A stretch of 37,720 nt of DNA from Clostridia bacterium. GTDB lineage: Bacteria; Bacillota; Clostridia; Oscillospirales; Acutalibacteraceae. Made by a program: the position numbers and the translations under genes. The notes beneath the pieces were generated by a model. It was given only the letters and a program-made list of their open reading frames with translations, did not search any database and had not been told where the DNA came from. Location: positions 1 to 37,720 of the forward strand of contig JAKSQO010000030.1 in NCBI GenBank assembly GCA_024404095.1. The letters run 5' to 3'. Positions 25,368 to 34,282 of this stretch are shown in pieces; the stretch's first letter is position 1, and each line of letters opens with the position of its first letter.

Positions 25368-26381
25368 TTACAATTCTGTCGGAATCAGAAAACTTATTGA
25401 AAACGTTGTGCCTTTTCCCAGTTCACTTTCAACTTCGACCATTCCCTCGTGAGCTTCAATAATAGTTTTCGCAATGGGCAGTCCGAGACCTGCGCCCTGT
25501 GTCTCCTTTGAAAAACGGCTTCTGTAAAATCTTTTGAAAACATAACCTATGTCTTCGGGGTGAATACCGCTGCCGTTATCGCTGAATGTAACATTCAGTA
25601 TATTTCCGCTCTTTTTCCAATTGACAGAAACAATGCTGTTCTCTGCCGTGTGGTCGAGAGCGTTTTTTATTATGTTGCAAAAAGCTTCGGTAAGCCACGA
25701 TGCATCGCAGAATAAAAGCTCGTCACCGCCCGAAAGACGGATTTCTTTCTTTTCAAGCTCCGCACGGCAGGAAAATCGGCTTTTTACTTCGCCCATTATA
25801 TCGGCAATGTTTTCATTATGCTTTTCAAAAACAATCGCACCCGCGTCTAAACGGGTGAGCTTCAGCAGATTTTTGACAAGCTTCTCCATTCTGTCAATTT
25901 CCTTTTGAGCGGCTTGTGCAAGCTGTTTCGCATCATCGGGGTTATCCGCGATCAGTTCATTGTATATGCTGATAGCCGAAAGCGGCGTTTTAAGCTGATG
26001 TGAAATATCGGAAATTGTTGATTTCAGAAACTCATTTGTCTGTATTTCTCGTTCAGTCTGTGCGTTCAGAACGGTGGAAAGAGTATTAACTGTCTGAAAA
26101 AGATGAAACAGCTCGCCTTCTTCGTTACATTCAATTCGTTTGTCCTTATTGCCCGACAGAAAGCTTTTCACGTTCCGTGCGGCGTTTTCAATAATACTGT
26201 CCTGCTTTTTGAAAAATAAAACACAAATAATTAAAACCGAAAAAGATGATACAACTGATATTATCAAAACAGGCAGAGAAAATTTTCTTAAAAAAAGCTG
26301 TATCAGAATTGTGTATATCAAAAGCACCGCCGAAACGCTCAGAAACAGTCTGCGGTTATGGCGGTCGGCAAATATTCTCAT
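25368..26381 (-). CDS. Short-loop (intramembrane-sensing type) histidine kinase
   Basis: A 337-residue sensor kinase. Two membrane helices (about 12-31 and 37-57) are separated by only about five residues, so there is practically no extracellular sensor; this is the mark of intramembrane-sensing kinases such as BceS, which read the state of a partner ABC transporter. The HisKA box is ISDISHQLKTPLS with His128, followed by the ATPase domain: N box FCNIIKNALDH, G1 SDNGSGIHPEDI, and GAGLGLPIAKTIIEAHEG. The start at 26381 overlaps the regulator stop (ATGA) and follows GGAGGG. The partner is the upstream response regulator. Confidence 0.92.
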   Translation of the reverse strand: MRIFADRHNRRLFLSVSAVLLIYTILIQLFLRKFSLPVLIISVVSSFSVLIICVLFFKKQDSIIENAARNVKSFLSGNKDKRIECNEEGELFHLFQTVNTLSTVLNAQTEREIQTNEFLKSTISDISHQLKTPLSAISIYNELIADNPDDAKQLAQAAQKEIDRMEKLVKNLLKLTRLDAGAIVFEKHNENIADIMGEVKSRFSCRAELEKKEIRLSGGDELLFCDASWLTEAFCNIIKNALDHTAENSIVSVNWKKSGNILNVTFSDNGSGIHPEDIGYVFKRFYRSRFSKETQGAGLGLPIAKTIIEAHEGMVEVESELGKGTTFSISFLIPTEL

Positions 26382-27064
26382 ACCGTTACCCTCCATTTAT
26401 ATCCCAAGCCTCTTACCGTTACGATTTTTTCGGGCAGGTCGGGATTATCCTCAATTTTTGTGCGAAGCCGTCTGATGTATACGCTGATTGTATTGTCATC
26501 AACAAAATTACCGTCGCTGTCCCAAAGACGCTCATATAACTTTTCCTTTGAAAGAACTATATTGGGATTCTGCATAAAAAAGCACAGAAGCTTGAATTCA
26601 ACGCCTGTAAGCTCAACGGCTTTTCCGTTTCGGAATGCCTGTCCCTGTAAAAAGTCAATGCGGATTCCGTTTGACTCTAAAACGGTGTTATCAACTGGAG
26701 TGTTATTTGCTCTGCGAAGAAGGGCGGCAACTCGGCTCATAAGAATCCCGAGCTTGAAAGGCTTTGTCACATAATCGTCACCGCCTATGTCAAGCCCCAT
26801 AATTACGCTTGTTTCCTCGTCGGAGGCGGTCAGAAAAATAACGGGCACATCGGAGCTTTGCCGAACTGATTTGCAGAAATCAAAACCGCTGCCGTCGGGC
26901 AGGGAAACGTCAAGAATCAGCAGGTCGAAAACGCTTCCGTTCCATGCTGATTTTGCTTCGGCAACCGTTCTTTTTGCCGACACATCGTAGCCTTGCTTTT
27001 TCAGCGCAAATGTCAGACCGTCCGAAAGGCTTAAATCATCTTCTAAAAGCAGTATTTTTTTCAT
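26378..27064 (-). CDS. OmpR-family response regulator
   Basis: A 228-residue two-component regulator. The receiver (1-115) has the acidic pocket Asp9/Asp10 (LLLEDD), phospho-acceptor Asp52 in LLILDVSLPDG, and the conserved Lys in YVTKPFK. The C-terminal winged helix has the OmpR/PhoB ending DDNTISVYIRRLRTKIEDN and VRGLGYKW. A longer frame begins at 27106, but the ATG at 27064 (MKKILLLEDD) is best spaced from GGAGCG. It overlaps the kinase gene. A TTACA-N4-TGTAA dyad lies 67 bases upstream, matching the known site of BceR-type regulators, so autoregulation is likely. Confidence 0.93.
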   Translation of the reverse strand: MKKILLLEDDLSLSDGLTFALKKQGYDVSAKRTVAEAKSAWNGSVFDLLILDVSLPDGSGFDFCKSVRQSSDVPVIFLTASDEETSVIMGLDIGGDDYVTKPFKLGILMSRVAALLRRANNTPVDNTVLESNGIRIDFLQGQAFRNGKAVELTGVEFKLLCFFMQNPNIVLSKEKLYERLWDSDGNFVDDNTISVYIRRLRTKIEDNPDLPEKIVTVRGLGYKWRVTV

Positions 27065-27130
27065 TGCCATCGCTCCGATTTTTATAATTTGGTTTAATAA
27101 TAACATAAAAGTAAAGGCAGATCTGATTTC

Positions 27131-27144
27131 TTACAAAACTGTAA
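27131..27144 (-). promoter_or_regulatory. Bce-type response regulator binding site
   Basis: TTACA-AAAC-TGTAA is a perfect match to TNACA-N4-TGTAA, the published dyad for BceR-like regulators of peptide-antibiotic responses. It lies 67-80 bases before the response regulator start. Binding is inferred. Confidence 0.55.
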
Positions 27145-27539
27145 GGAATAAATTAAATCGAATAGCGGGGCCGAACCCGCTCCTTGTTTTGCCTAAACCC
27201 TTGATTTCCTAAGGTTACGAGGTCTTATGCTTGACATCTTAATTTGTAAGATAAAATTTGTTGAGTTTATCAATGCTTTTCTTGGCGTTTTATTCCGACA
27301 GATGTGTGTGAATTCCCATGGTTCTGTTTTTATTTATTTTTATACTGAAAAAATTATTATTAAATCTTTTTCGGAATGAAATTACACATGAAAACTTTTC
27401 GATTTATGCATTTAAAGTACCATAAAGAGGACTCTGACAAACTATTTCCGAGTGAGTACCGAATATGGGACTGAGAAATATTGACTATGGTTAAAAGGTG
27501 TTATATAATCAGCGCAGAAAGATCAGGGAGGCATGGAAA
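27145..27539. other. Gene-poor spacer between the two-component operon and the remnants
   Basis: No confident gene. At 27164-27181 there is a six-base perfect stem, AGCGGG/CCCGCT, followed by CCTTGTTTTG, which could be a weak terminator. A 28-codon frame at 27388-27474 (MKTFRFMHLKYHKEDSD...) has protein-like composition but no ribosome binding site, so it may be a gene relic. Confidence 0.4.
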
Positions 27540-27632
27540 ATGTATGTATTTGCAAATATTGAATGGGTAACAAATTCCAAAGGCAATGTATCACCGACGC
27601 AGTTAGCTGCGATTAAGCTATTGCGAAAATAA
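27540..27632 (+). pseudogene. N-terminal fragment, possibly exonuclease-related
   Basis: An ATG at 27540 follows AGGGAGG with good spacing and opens MYVFANIEWVTNSKGNVSPTQLAAIK, then stops at 27632 after 30 residues. The start resembles, from memory, a clostridial nuclease-like family with an acidic residue after the first strand, in which SPTQ-x-AA is followed by another acid-rich strand. Sequence beyond LAAIK no longer fits. Function is a guess; truncation is clear from the abrupt stop behind an intact start. Confidence 0.35.
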
Positions 27633-27864
27633 CGATACGCTGATTATTGAGACGCCTGTTGGTATATGGAAGATGTTTGTTTGGCGAAAACCTGTGACAA
27701 TTGAGCATATCAATCTTGTTGTTCAGCCGAATAATCGAATAGTTTTTCACCGTCAGCCGATAATGCTGCTGTCGTTTACCGATGCAATACAATATATCAA
27801 AAAGCACGATTACAGATTGATGCAGGAAGTTGAAGAAAAGAAATATAGTTGCAATGTTATTTAG
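27607..27864 (+). pseudogene. Unrecognised C-terminal ORF fragment
   Basis: This frame is open from 27607 to a TAG at 27864. The protein-like part starts around DTLIIETPVGIWKMF and continues through VWRKPVTIEHINLVVQPNN, FHRQPIMLLSFTDAIQYIKK and a Lys/Glu-rich end. The only ATG near the start (27673) lacks a ribosome binding site and cuts the domain, so this looks like the tail of a gene whose front was lost when it was joined to the preceding fragment. I do not recognise the family. Confidence 0.4.
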
Positions 27865-28037
27865 AAGGAGTGAAGCGTTTTATAGTAATTGATAATTATG
27901 GACATAAATTTACTTATACAGGATCACCATTCATAAACTTTGGACCTGAGATACCTGAATGGTATTTGGGAGGGAAAACGGTAGTGTTATGTTTATCCGG
28001 CGGCTCAATAATCGGAGAGTATTTACGTAAATCTTAA
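27849..28037 (+). pseudogene. Unrecognised small ORF, probably a gene tail
   Basis: A 62-codon frame overlaps the end of the previous fragment. The protein-like part is VKRFIVIDNYGHKFTYTG and PEIPEWYLGGKTVVLCLSGGSIIGEYL. AGAAGGAG at 27862-27869 lies directly against a GTG at 27870, too close for normal initiation, and other starts (TTG at 27849) have no site. It could be a small gene with an unusual start or the end of a lost gene. It precedes the DUF3841 gene by 30 bases. Confidence 0.35.
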
Positions 28038-28067
28038 TGCATTACATTAAAAAAGGGGTATATAAAA

Positions 28068-28613
28068 ATGATTTTACAAACTGCTCAAAGTCTTGAAGCG
28101 TATGACAATATGTGTCGCTATGGTGTGTTGAAGTCGGATGGGAAACACATATTTGATGACAGTTTCCTGTGTGCATATAAATGGATGGCTGAGCAGCTTG
28201 CTCAAAAAGTTGCTCAACCCACCGACGGTATTTTGCTTCCTGTTTGGGCATGGTACCAATGGGAAGGGGAGAGATACCCGAATATGAAGCCTTTTGAGGA
28301 TGAATGTTTCACCCGAAATCCTGTTGCCATTATTACATTTGAAGTACCGGATAAAGATGTGCTGTTATCAGATTTTGACTATTGGCATTTTGTATTGTAT
28401 GATGAGGCAATATCTGATGAGAAAAAAGAATACTCTTCCGCAGAAAAAGAGCAAAGCTGGCAAAAGATTTTTGATATAGCTCGTTTGTCAAATGATAATT
28501 CGTCAATACAAGCAGTTTTATGGAAAATAGAACAGAAATGGATTACAAATGTAAAAATAACACAAAAACTATCAGATGTTTTATATTGTAATAAGGAATT
28601 AACTGAAGTATAA
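28068..28613 (+). CDS. DUF3841 domain protein
   Basis: A 181-residue protein of the DUF3841 family. Typical segments are YDNMCRYGVLKSDGKHIFDDSFLCAYKWMAEQL near the start, GILLPVWAWYQWEG in the middle, and FEVPDKDVLLSDFDYWHFVL. The family has no established function; members are cytoplasmic and found across Firmicutes. GGGG-type ribosome binding sequence is weak but present before the ATG. It ends 46 bases before cas3 on the same strand, so it could share the cas transcript, but the gap is long enough for a cas promoter. Confidence 0.8.
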   Translation: MILQTAQSLEAYDNMCRYGVLKSDGKHIFDDSFLCAYKWMAEQLAQKVAQPTDGILLPVWAWYQWEGERYPNMKPFEDECFTRNPVAIITFEVPDKDVLLSDFDYWHFVLYDEAISDEKKEYSSAEKEQSWQKIFDIARLSNDNSSIQAVLWKIEQKWITNVKITQKLSDVLYCNKELTEV

Positions 28614-28659
28614 TGTTCAAAACATCTTATATAAAATACTATATATTGGTGGTTAATAT

Positions 28660-30855
28660 ATGAGTACGGATTTTATTGCACATACAAAATTAAATGGTGA
28701 AGAGCAAAGCGTTGAAGAACATTTAAAAAATGTTGCCGAACTTTCAAGTTGTTTTTCGGTGCCTGAACTGAAAAATATTTGTTATTTAGCCGGTTTGCTG
28801 CATGACGCAGGAAAATATCTGCCTGATTTTCAGAAAAGAATACGTGGGAAAGACAGTATCAAAGTTGAACATTCAGGCGCAGGTGCCATAATTGTAAATG
28901 AGCGTTTTAACAAATCTGCTCTATCTTATATTCTGGAATTATGTATAATGGGACATCATTGTGGAATACCTGATTTTGGCAGTAGAATAGATACTGCTGA
29001 TGACAGTTCACTTTTCGGCAGATTGAAGCGTAATAACGGTGATTTTTCCGCTTTTGACAGCGAAATTACTGTTCCGTTTGCCTCTGTTGATAAAAATATT
29101 TTTGATAGATTTCTTATGGAGTCATGCAAAACCAAAGAAGATTTAATTGAAAAATTTGCATTTATAACACGGTATGTCTTTTCCTGTCTGACCGATGCGG
29201 ACAGCATTGATACAGCAAGATTTTGCAGCGGAATGAAAAAAGAATCATTGTCGGCAGATTTTGAGAAGTGCCTGCACAAGCTAAATGAAAAGTTAGACGG
29301 ATTTAATTGTGTTACTGAATTGCAAAAAACAAGAAGTAGGTTACAACAGCAGGTTTATGACAAGACAAGCAGCGACGGTAATTTATTTTTAATGAATATG
29401 CCAACAGGAAGCGGAAAAACGCTTTGCAGCACAAAGTTTGCTTTGAATCGTGCGGTTTTAAAGCAAAAGAAAAGGATAATATACGTTATTCCGTACAACA
29501 GTATTATTGACCAGACCTATTCGGTACTTCACAATGTTTTTGGTGATGATGCGGAGATTTTACGGCATCAGTCAACATTTTCTTATAATGACAAGGAAGA
29601 ATTTGATGAGGAATACAAGATCAGAGCGACTTCTGCGTGCGAGAATTGGGATGCACAGATTATAATAACGACTGCTGTGCAGTTTTTTGAATCGGTTTAT
29701 GATAATAAAAGGCGAAGATTGAGAAAATTACATAATTTTGCAGACAGTGTTATTGTATTTGATGAGATTCATCTAATGCCGCGTGAAAATATGCAGCCTT
29801 GTTTACGTGCTATTGAGTATATTTCATCTCTATTAAACAGCGATATTGTGTTTCTGACAGCAACGATGCCCGACTTTAAAAAGCTTTTTAAAGAATACAC
29901 AAGCCTTAAACTACCTGTTTGTGATTTGATTGAAGATAAATCACAGTTTAGTATGTTTGCAACAAGCAGATATTCTTTTGACGGATTTTATTCTAATGAA
30001 AGCTTATTGGAAAAGGCAATGGAATTTCCGAGTTCACTTATCGTTGTAAACGAAAAGAAACGGGCAAGTGAGTTGTATAAGCTTGCTCCGGGAATAAAAT
30101 ATCATCTGTCGACATATATGACAGCTTCTGACAGAACAAAAACTATAAGTAAAATAAAAGCAGATTTGTCGAGCTTGGAAAAAGATTACCCGGATTTGTT
30201 AAATGTTCCGCCGGAAAGACGAATAATTGTAATTTCAACATCGCTGATTGAGGCGGGAGTTGACTTGGATTTCAGTAGTGCTTTCAGAGAATTGACAGGA
30301 CTTGACAGCATTCTGCAGACAGGCGGAAGATGTAATCGAGAAGGAAAGCTGAAGGAAAGCGTAGTGCATGTGTTTGAATTTGCGGATAAGAAAAACAGAG
30401 TAGAAAAAGATATTCGGATATCTGTTACAAGAGGAATCATACAGGATTTTACAGATATTTCGTCAGCAGATTCAATAACAGAATACTACAACAGACTTTT
30501 CTATATAGACAGAGAAAGAATTGCACACAATTCGATTTCAAGAATGTGTGACAATATTGATAAAATTCCGTTTGCTTCATATGATTTCAAGATGATAGAT
30601 TCCAAACAGTTTTCTGTATTTGTTCCTTCGGATGAAGTTAGCCGTGAAATCTATCAAAGGATGAAATACACCGGAACAGTCAGCACACGCGCCATTCAGA
30701 ATTATTGCTGCTCAGTTTCAGAAAAAGAATTTAAAGCATTACTTGAATGCGGTGCGGTTTTAAATTATGATACAGATGTGTATGTACTGGAAAATCTCGA
30801 TTATTATTCGAGAGATGTCGGAATTACAACCGAAGGCAAAGATATTATTTTGTAA
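28660..30855 (+). CDS. cas3: Cas3, HD nuclease-helicase of type I-C CRISPR
   Basis: A 731-residue protein, normal for I-C Cas3. The N-terminal HD nuclease has His48-Asp49 (LLHDAGKYLPDF) and the HH motif of IMGHHCG. The helicase part has Walker A MPTGSGKT at about 247-254, the DEIH box at 368-371 (VFDEIHLMP), the SAT-like LTATMPD, and late helicase motifs ISTSLIEAGVDLDF and QTGGRCNREG. It unwinds and degrades target DNA after recruitment by Cascade. It is first in the cas operon, with GGTGG upstream of the ATG. All key residues are present, so it should be active. Confidence 0.96.
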   Translation: MSTDFIAHTKLNGEEQSVEEHLKNVAELSSCFSVPELKNICYLAGLLHDAGKYLPDFQKRIRGKDSIKVEHSGAGAIIVNERFNKSALSYILELCIMGHHCGIPDFGSRIDTADDSSLFGRLKRNNGDFSAFDSEITVPFASVDKNIFDRFLMESCKTKEDLIEKFAFITRYVFSCLTDADSIDTARFCSGMKKESLSADFEKCLHKLNEKLDGFNCVTELQKTRSRLQQQVYDKTSSDGNLFLMNMPTGSGKTLCSTKFALNRAVLKQKKRIIYVIPYNSIIDQTYSVLHNVFGDDAEILRHQSTFSYNDKEEFDEEYKIRATSACENWDAQIIITTAVQFFESVYDNKRRRLRKLHNFADSVIVFDEIHLMPRENMQPCLRAIEYISSLLNSDIVFLTATMPDFKKLFKEYTSLKLPVCDLIEDKSQFSMFATSRYSFDGFYSNESLLEKAMEFPSSLIVVNEKKRASELYKLAPGIKYHLSTYMTASDRTKTISKIKADLSSLEKDYPDLLNVPPERRIIVISTSLIEAGVDLDFSSAFRELTGLDSILQTGGRCNREGKLKESVVHVFEFADKKNRVEKDIRISVTRGIIQDFTDISSADSITEYYNRLFYIDRERIAHNSISRMCDNIDKIPFASYDFKMIDSKQFSVFVPSDEVSREIYQRMKYTGTVSTRAIQNYCCSVSEKEFKALLECGAVLNYDTDVYVLENLDYYSRDVGITTEGKDIIL

Positions 30856-30917
30856 TTAAGCAACCATTGATTAAATTGAGGCATTAAAATCAATGATTTT
30901 CATTAGGGAGGTTAAAA

Positions 30918-31652
30918 ATGAGTTTTGGATTTAAAATAATCGTAAGTGGTGACTATGCATGCTTTACAAGACCCGAGCTTAAGGTTGAACGTGTTAGCTA
31001 CGATGTTCCTACACCTTCTGCTCTTGAGGGACTTTTGAAGAGTGTATACTGGAAACCGGCAATAAGATATGTAATTGATGAAATTGTTGTGTTCAATCCG
31101 ATTGATTTTATGAATGTTCGACGGAACGAGGTAAAGGAAAAAATTCCGCTGGGCAAAGTGAAATCTGATATGAAAAGCGGAGAGAATGCGAAGGGCGTTT
31201 ATATTTATACATCATCTTGTCGCAATCAGCGTTCAGCAATGATTCTTAAAGATGTGCGCTATGGTATTTCTTTTCATTTTGAGATGACGGGTTTAAAAAG
31301 TGAACGAGAAAATGATGACGAGAAAAAGCACTATAATATTATAAAACGACGCTTGGAAAACGGTCAGTTTTTCCGCACACCGTGTTTAGGATGCTGCGAA
31401 TATTCTGTTAAAAAGCTGGAAATTACAGATGATTTTGATTATTCACTTGTTGCCAATGAGTTTGCAGGCAGAGATATTGATTTAGGCTATATGTTGTATG
31501 GTCTTGAATTTGAAGACAACAGCAAACCAATTAACGGAGATTGGGATAATCCTGTTTTTTCAGATAAGGCAAATGCGGTATATTACCGTCCGCATCTGAT
31601 TAACGGAGTTATTGACGTTCAGAAATGGAGGCGGGAAACAGAATGCTTATAA
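30918..31652 (+). CDS. cas5c: Cas5c, crRNA-processing endoribonuclease and Cascade subunit
   Basis: A 244-residue Cas5 of the type I-C (Dvulg) branch. The N-terminal RAMP segment reads VSGDYACFTRPELKVERVSYDVPTPSALEGLLKSVYWKP, with the invariant SALEGLL-type helix. In type I-C there is no Cas6; Cas5c cuts the repeat RNA to give the 11-base 5' handle and stays bound to it. GGGAGG precedes the ATG. It overlaps cas8c by ten bases. Confidence 0.95.
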   Translation: MSFGFKIIVSGDYACFTRPELKVERVSYDVPTPSALEGLLKSVYWKPAIRYVIDEIVVFNPIDFMNVRRNEVKEKIPLGKVKSDMKSGENAKGVYIYTSSCRNQRSAMILKDVRYGISFHFEMTGLKSERENDDEKKHYNIIKRRLENGQFFRTPCLGCCEYSVKKLEITDDFDYSLVANEFAGRDIDLGYMLYGLEFEDNSKPINGDWDNPVFSDKANAVYYRPHLINGVIDVQKWRRETECL

Positions 31653-33418
31653 ACGGTTTATGTGAATATTACGATATACTGGCGTCACAAGGGAAGGTTA
31701 TTCCGAATGGTTTCAGCAATATTGATGTCAGTTATCTTATTGAGCTTTCGACTGACGGTAATATCGAACATATTGTTGATTATCGGACTTGGGATACAAC
31801 AGGAAAGAAACCTGTGTCAAAGCCTACTCAGGTAACAACGCTTGAGAGAGCGGGAAAATCGGCGATTGCCAGTGAAAAAATTGAGCATCGTGGTGAGTAT
31901 ATTTTCGGATTGAAATGCGAAGTTGACAAGTTGACAAAAGAGAAATACCTGGTTTATTCCAAAGATAAATATAATGCATTTATTAAAACGAATCTTGAGT
32001 TTATTGAGGGTATTGATTCTCCTGTTGTAAATGCTTTTCGAGAATATCTTAATAACTGGAAGCCGGATGAGCAGTATCAGAATGAACTATTGTTAAATTT
32101 AGGTAAAGACGTTGCCGCAAACTTTATATTTTGCCTTTCCGGTCACTCAGAAAAACTGCTACATGAAGATTCGGAAATAATTAAAAAATGGAATATGTTT
32201 CGCTCATCTGCCTCAGAGGAGGACAAGCTTGTTTCACAATGCGCAATAACCGGCGAAAATATCCCGATTGCAAGACTTCACAACAAAATAAAAGGTATTA
32301 GAGGGAGTAATGCCTCCGGTGCAAATTTAATATCATTCAATGGTGCAGCTGAAGAGTCCTATTGCCGTGAACAATCGTACAACAGTAATATCTCGGAAAC
32401 GGCTATGAAAAAGTATACGGAAGCATTGAATTATTTGCTTTCCTCAAAAAATAATCACAAGCGGATTGATGAAACAACAGTTATATATTGGGTGGAAAGC
32501 CGAAAATCCCAAAGCGATGAGTTGCTTAGTTTTCTGCTTTTTGAAGATGATGAAGCGATTGACGATTCAGTATTGGAAAGCATAATGGAGGATTGCCACA
32601 ATGGTAATTTAACGGAGGAAAAGCTCGCAAATGTCGATGACATTGATTGTTCGGCAAATTATTATATTGTAGGTATTAAGCCAAACAATGCTCGGTTGTC
32701 TGTTAAATTTATTTACAGAAATCAACTCGGAAAGTTACTGCTAAATGTATCTCAACATCAGAAGGATTTGAAAATAATCGGTATCAATAAAAGTGTTTCT
32801 ATGTGGAGAATCGGAAAAGAACTGATTTCACCTAAAAGCTCAAATGATAATGTGAATCCTGCGCTTGTGTCAAAGCTTTTCGAATCAGTAATAAACGGGA
32901 CGCCATATCCGGATAGCCTTCTGTCCGGTATAATAAATCGTGTTAAAACGGACAGCGATTATAAGGTGAATGCTGTACGTGCAGCTATCATAAAAGCATG
33001 CATAAACAGAAAGTTAAGAATATTTAAAAATAAGGAGGAATTGAATATGGCTATTGACAGGGAAAATCAGAATCAGGCGTATCTTTGCGGAAGATTATTT
33101 GCAGTTTTGGAACAGATTCAGCTTCATGCATCGGGATACAGTCTGAACAGAACAATTAAGGATGCATATTTTTCATCGGCGGCATCAAGACCGGCGGTAG
33201 TTTTTCCGAGAATACTCAATTTATCCCAGCATCATTTATCAAAGCTCGGAAATCCGGTGTATTACCAGAATGATATTTCGGAAATTACCGCAAAACTGAA
33301 AAATGAGTTTCCGACTGCACTTAATTTAACGGAACAAGGTAAATTTATTATAGGTTATTACCATCAGACAGAAGAAATAAAAAACAATCGTAATAAAAAT
33401 AAGAAAACGGAGGAATAA
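31643..33418 (+). CDS. cas8c: Cas8c, large Cascade subunit of type I-C
   Basis: A 591-residue Cas8c (Csd1). Typical segments are MLINGLCEYYDILA at the start, TTLERAGKSAIASEKIEHRGEYIFG, CAITGENIPIARLHNKIKGI, and IYWVESR near the middle. It recognises the protospacer-adjacent motif and recruits Cas3. An upstream in-frame ATG at 31625 lies inside cas5c; the ATG at 31643 fits the GGAGG at about 31627 and the family start. The C-terminal 123 codons can also be translated separately as Cas11c (see that entry). It is followed by cas7 after three bases. Confidence 0.94.
   Translation: MLINGLCEYYDILASQGKVIPNGFSNIDVSYLIELSTDGNIEHIVDYRTWDTTGKKPVSKPTQVTTLERAGKSAIASEKIEHRGEYIFGLKCEVDKLTKEKYLVYSKDKYNAFIKTNLEFIEGIDSPVVNAFREYLNNWKPDEQYQNELLLNLGKDVAANFIFCLSGHSEKLLHEDSEIIKKWNMFRSSASEEDKLVSQCAITGENIPIARLHNKIKGIRGSNASGANLISFNGAAEESYCREQSYNSNISETAMKKYTEALNYLLSSKNNHKRIDETTVIYWVESRKSQSDELLSFLLFEDDEAIDDSVLESIMEDCHNGNLTEEKLANVDDIDCSANYYIVGIKPNNARLSVKFIYRNQLGKLLLNVSQHQKDLKIIGINKSVSMWRIGKELISPKSSNDNVNPALVSKLFESVINGTPYPDSLLSGIINRVKTDSDYKVNAVRAAIIKACINRKLRIFKNKEELNMAIDRENQNQAYLCGRLFAVLEQIQLHASGYSLNRTIKDAYFSSAASRPAVVFPRILNLSQHHLSKLGNPVYYQNDISEITAKLKNEFPTALNLTEQGKFIIGYYHQTEEIKNNRNKNKKTEE
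33047..33418 (+). CDS. cas11c: Cas11c, small Cascade subunit from an internal start in cas8c
   Basis: Within cas8c and in the same frame, AGGAGG at 33033-33038 lies eight bases before an ATG at 33047, a better ribosome binding site than those of most genes here. The product would have 123 residues, starting MAIDRENQNQAYLCGRLFAV and containing the helical C-terminal domain. Internal translation of the small subunit from cas8c is established for type I-C systems. The AT-rich, Lys-rich linker just before the site (FKNKEELN) marks the domain border. Confidence 0.85.
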   Translation: MAIDRENQNQAYLCGRLFAVLEQIQLHASGYSLNRTIKDAYFSSAASRPAVVFPRILNLSQHHLSKLGNPVYYQNDISEITAKLKNEFPTALNLTEQGKFIIGYYHQTEEIKNNRNKNKKTEE

Positions 33419-33421
33419 AAA

Positions 33422-34282
33422 ATGGCACTTGAAAACAGATTTGATTTTGTAATGATTTTTGATGTAGAAAACGGAAATCCAAACGGTGATCCGGATGCAG
33501 GCAATTCTCCCCGAATTGATCCTGAAAGCGGCTTGGGATTTATTACAGACGTTTGTCTGAAAAGGAAAATCAGAAACTATGTTGAACTTGTTAAGGAAGG
33601 CGAGCCTGGTTACAATATTCTTATAAAACCCGACAGCTCTCTAAATGCGAAATTTGCCGCTGCTTATGATGCAGAAGGTCTTGAAAAAGGCAAAAAGGGC
33701 AGTAATGATGACAGCGTAAAGAAAGCGAGAGACTATATCTGCCGCAATTACTATGATGTCAGAACATTCGGTGCAGTTATGTCAACAGGCGATAATCCGT
33801 GCGGAATTGTCAGAGGTCCGGTGCAGATAAACTTTGCCAAAAGCATTTCTCCGATTTCAATTCAGGAGGTTGCAATTACACGTCAGGCAAGGACTACTGA
33901 CGAACGAACTGCAACAGGCAATACTGAAATAGGCAGAAAGAGTGTAATTCCTTATGCACTTTACCGTTCTGAAGGATATGTTTCGGCTGCTCTTGCTAAT
34001 AAAGCAACCGATTTGTCAAATGAAGATGTTGAGTTGCTTTTTGATGCGATTGTGAATATGTTTGAAAATGACCATTCGGCAGCAAGAGGTAAAATGGTAA
34101 TGCGAAAGCTTTATGTGTTTAAGCATGACAATGTTCTCGGCGCTTGCCCGTCACATATTCTTTTTGAAAAGATTGATATAAAGCAGAAAAATCCCGAATT
34201 TCCTGCAAGAAGTTTTTCCAATTATGAAATAACGGTTGATGATACTATGCCTGAGGGTGTAGAGCTTATATGCAAAATTTGA
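33422..34282 (+). CDS. cas7c: Cas7c, crRNA-backbone subunit of type I-C Cascade
   Basis: A 286-residue Cas7 (Csd2). The family signature FDVENGNPNGDPDAGNSPR lies near the N-terminus, followed by TDVCLKRKIRNYV; later FGAVMSTGD, GPVQINFAKSISPI and the TDERTATGNTEIG segment agree with the Csd2/Csh2 group. Several copies coat the spacer part of the crRNA. GGAGG precedes the start. The end overlaps cas4 by 13 bases. Confidence 0.96.
   Translation: MALENRFDFVMIFDVENGNPNGDPDAGNSPRIDPESGLGFITDVCLKRKIRNYVELVKEGEPGYNILIKPDSSLNAKFAAAYDAEGLEKGKKGSNDDSVKKARDYICRNYYDVRTFGAVMSTGDNPCGIVRGPVQINFAKSISPISIQEVAITRQARTTDERTATGNTEIGRKSVIPYALYRSEGYVSAALANKATDLSNEDVELLFDAIVNMFENDHSAARGKMVMRKLYVFKHDNVLGACPSHILFEKIDIKQKNPEFPARSFSNYEITVDDTMPEGVELICKI

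Noticed and set aside
27164..27181. GC-rich hairpin and nearby CCCTTGATTTCC-like sequence resembling an attachment site
   Set aside because: No integrase, tRNA or matching direct repeat is found in the window, so an attachment site cannot be supported; at most it is a weak terminator.
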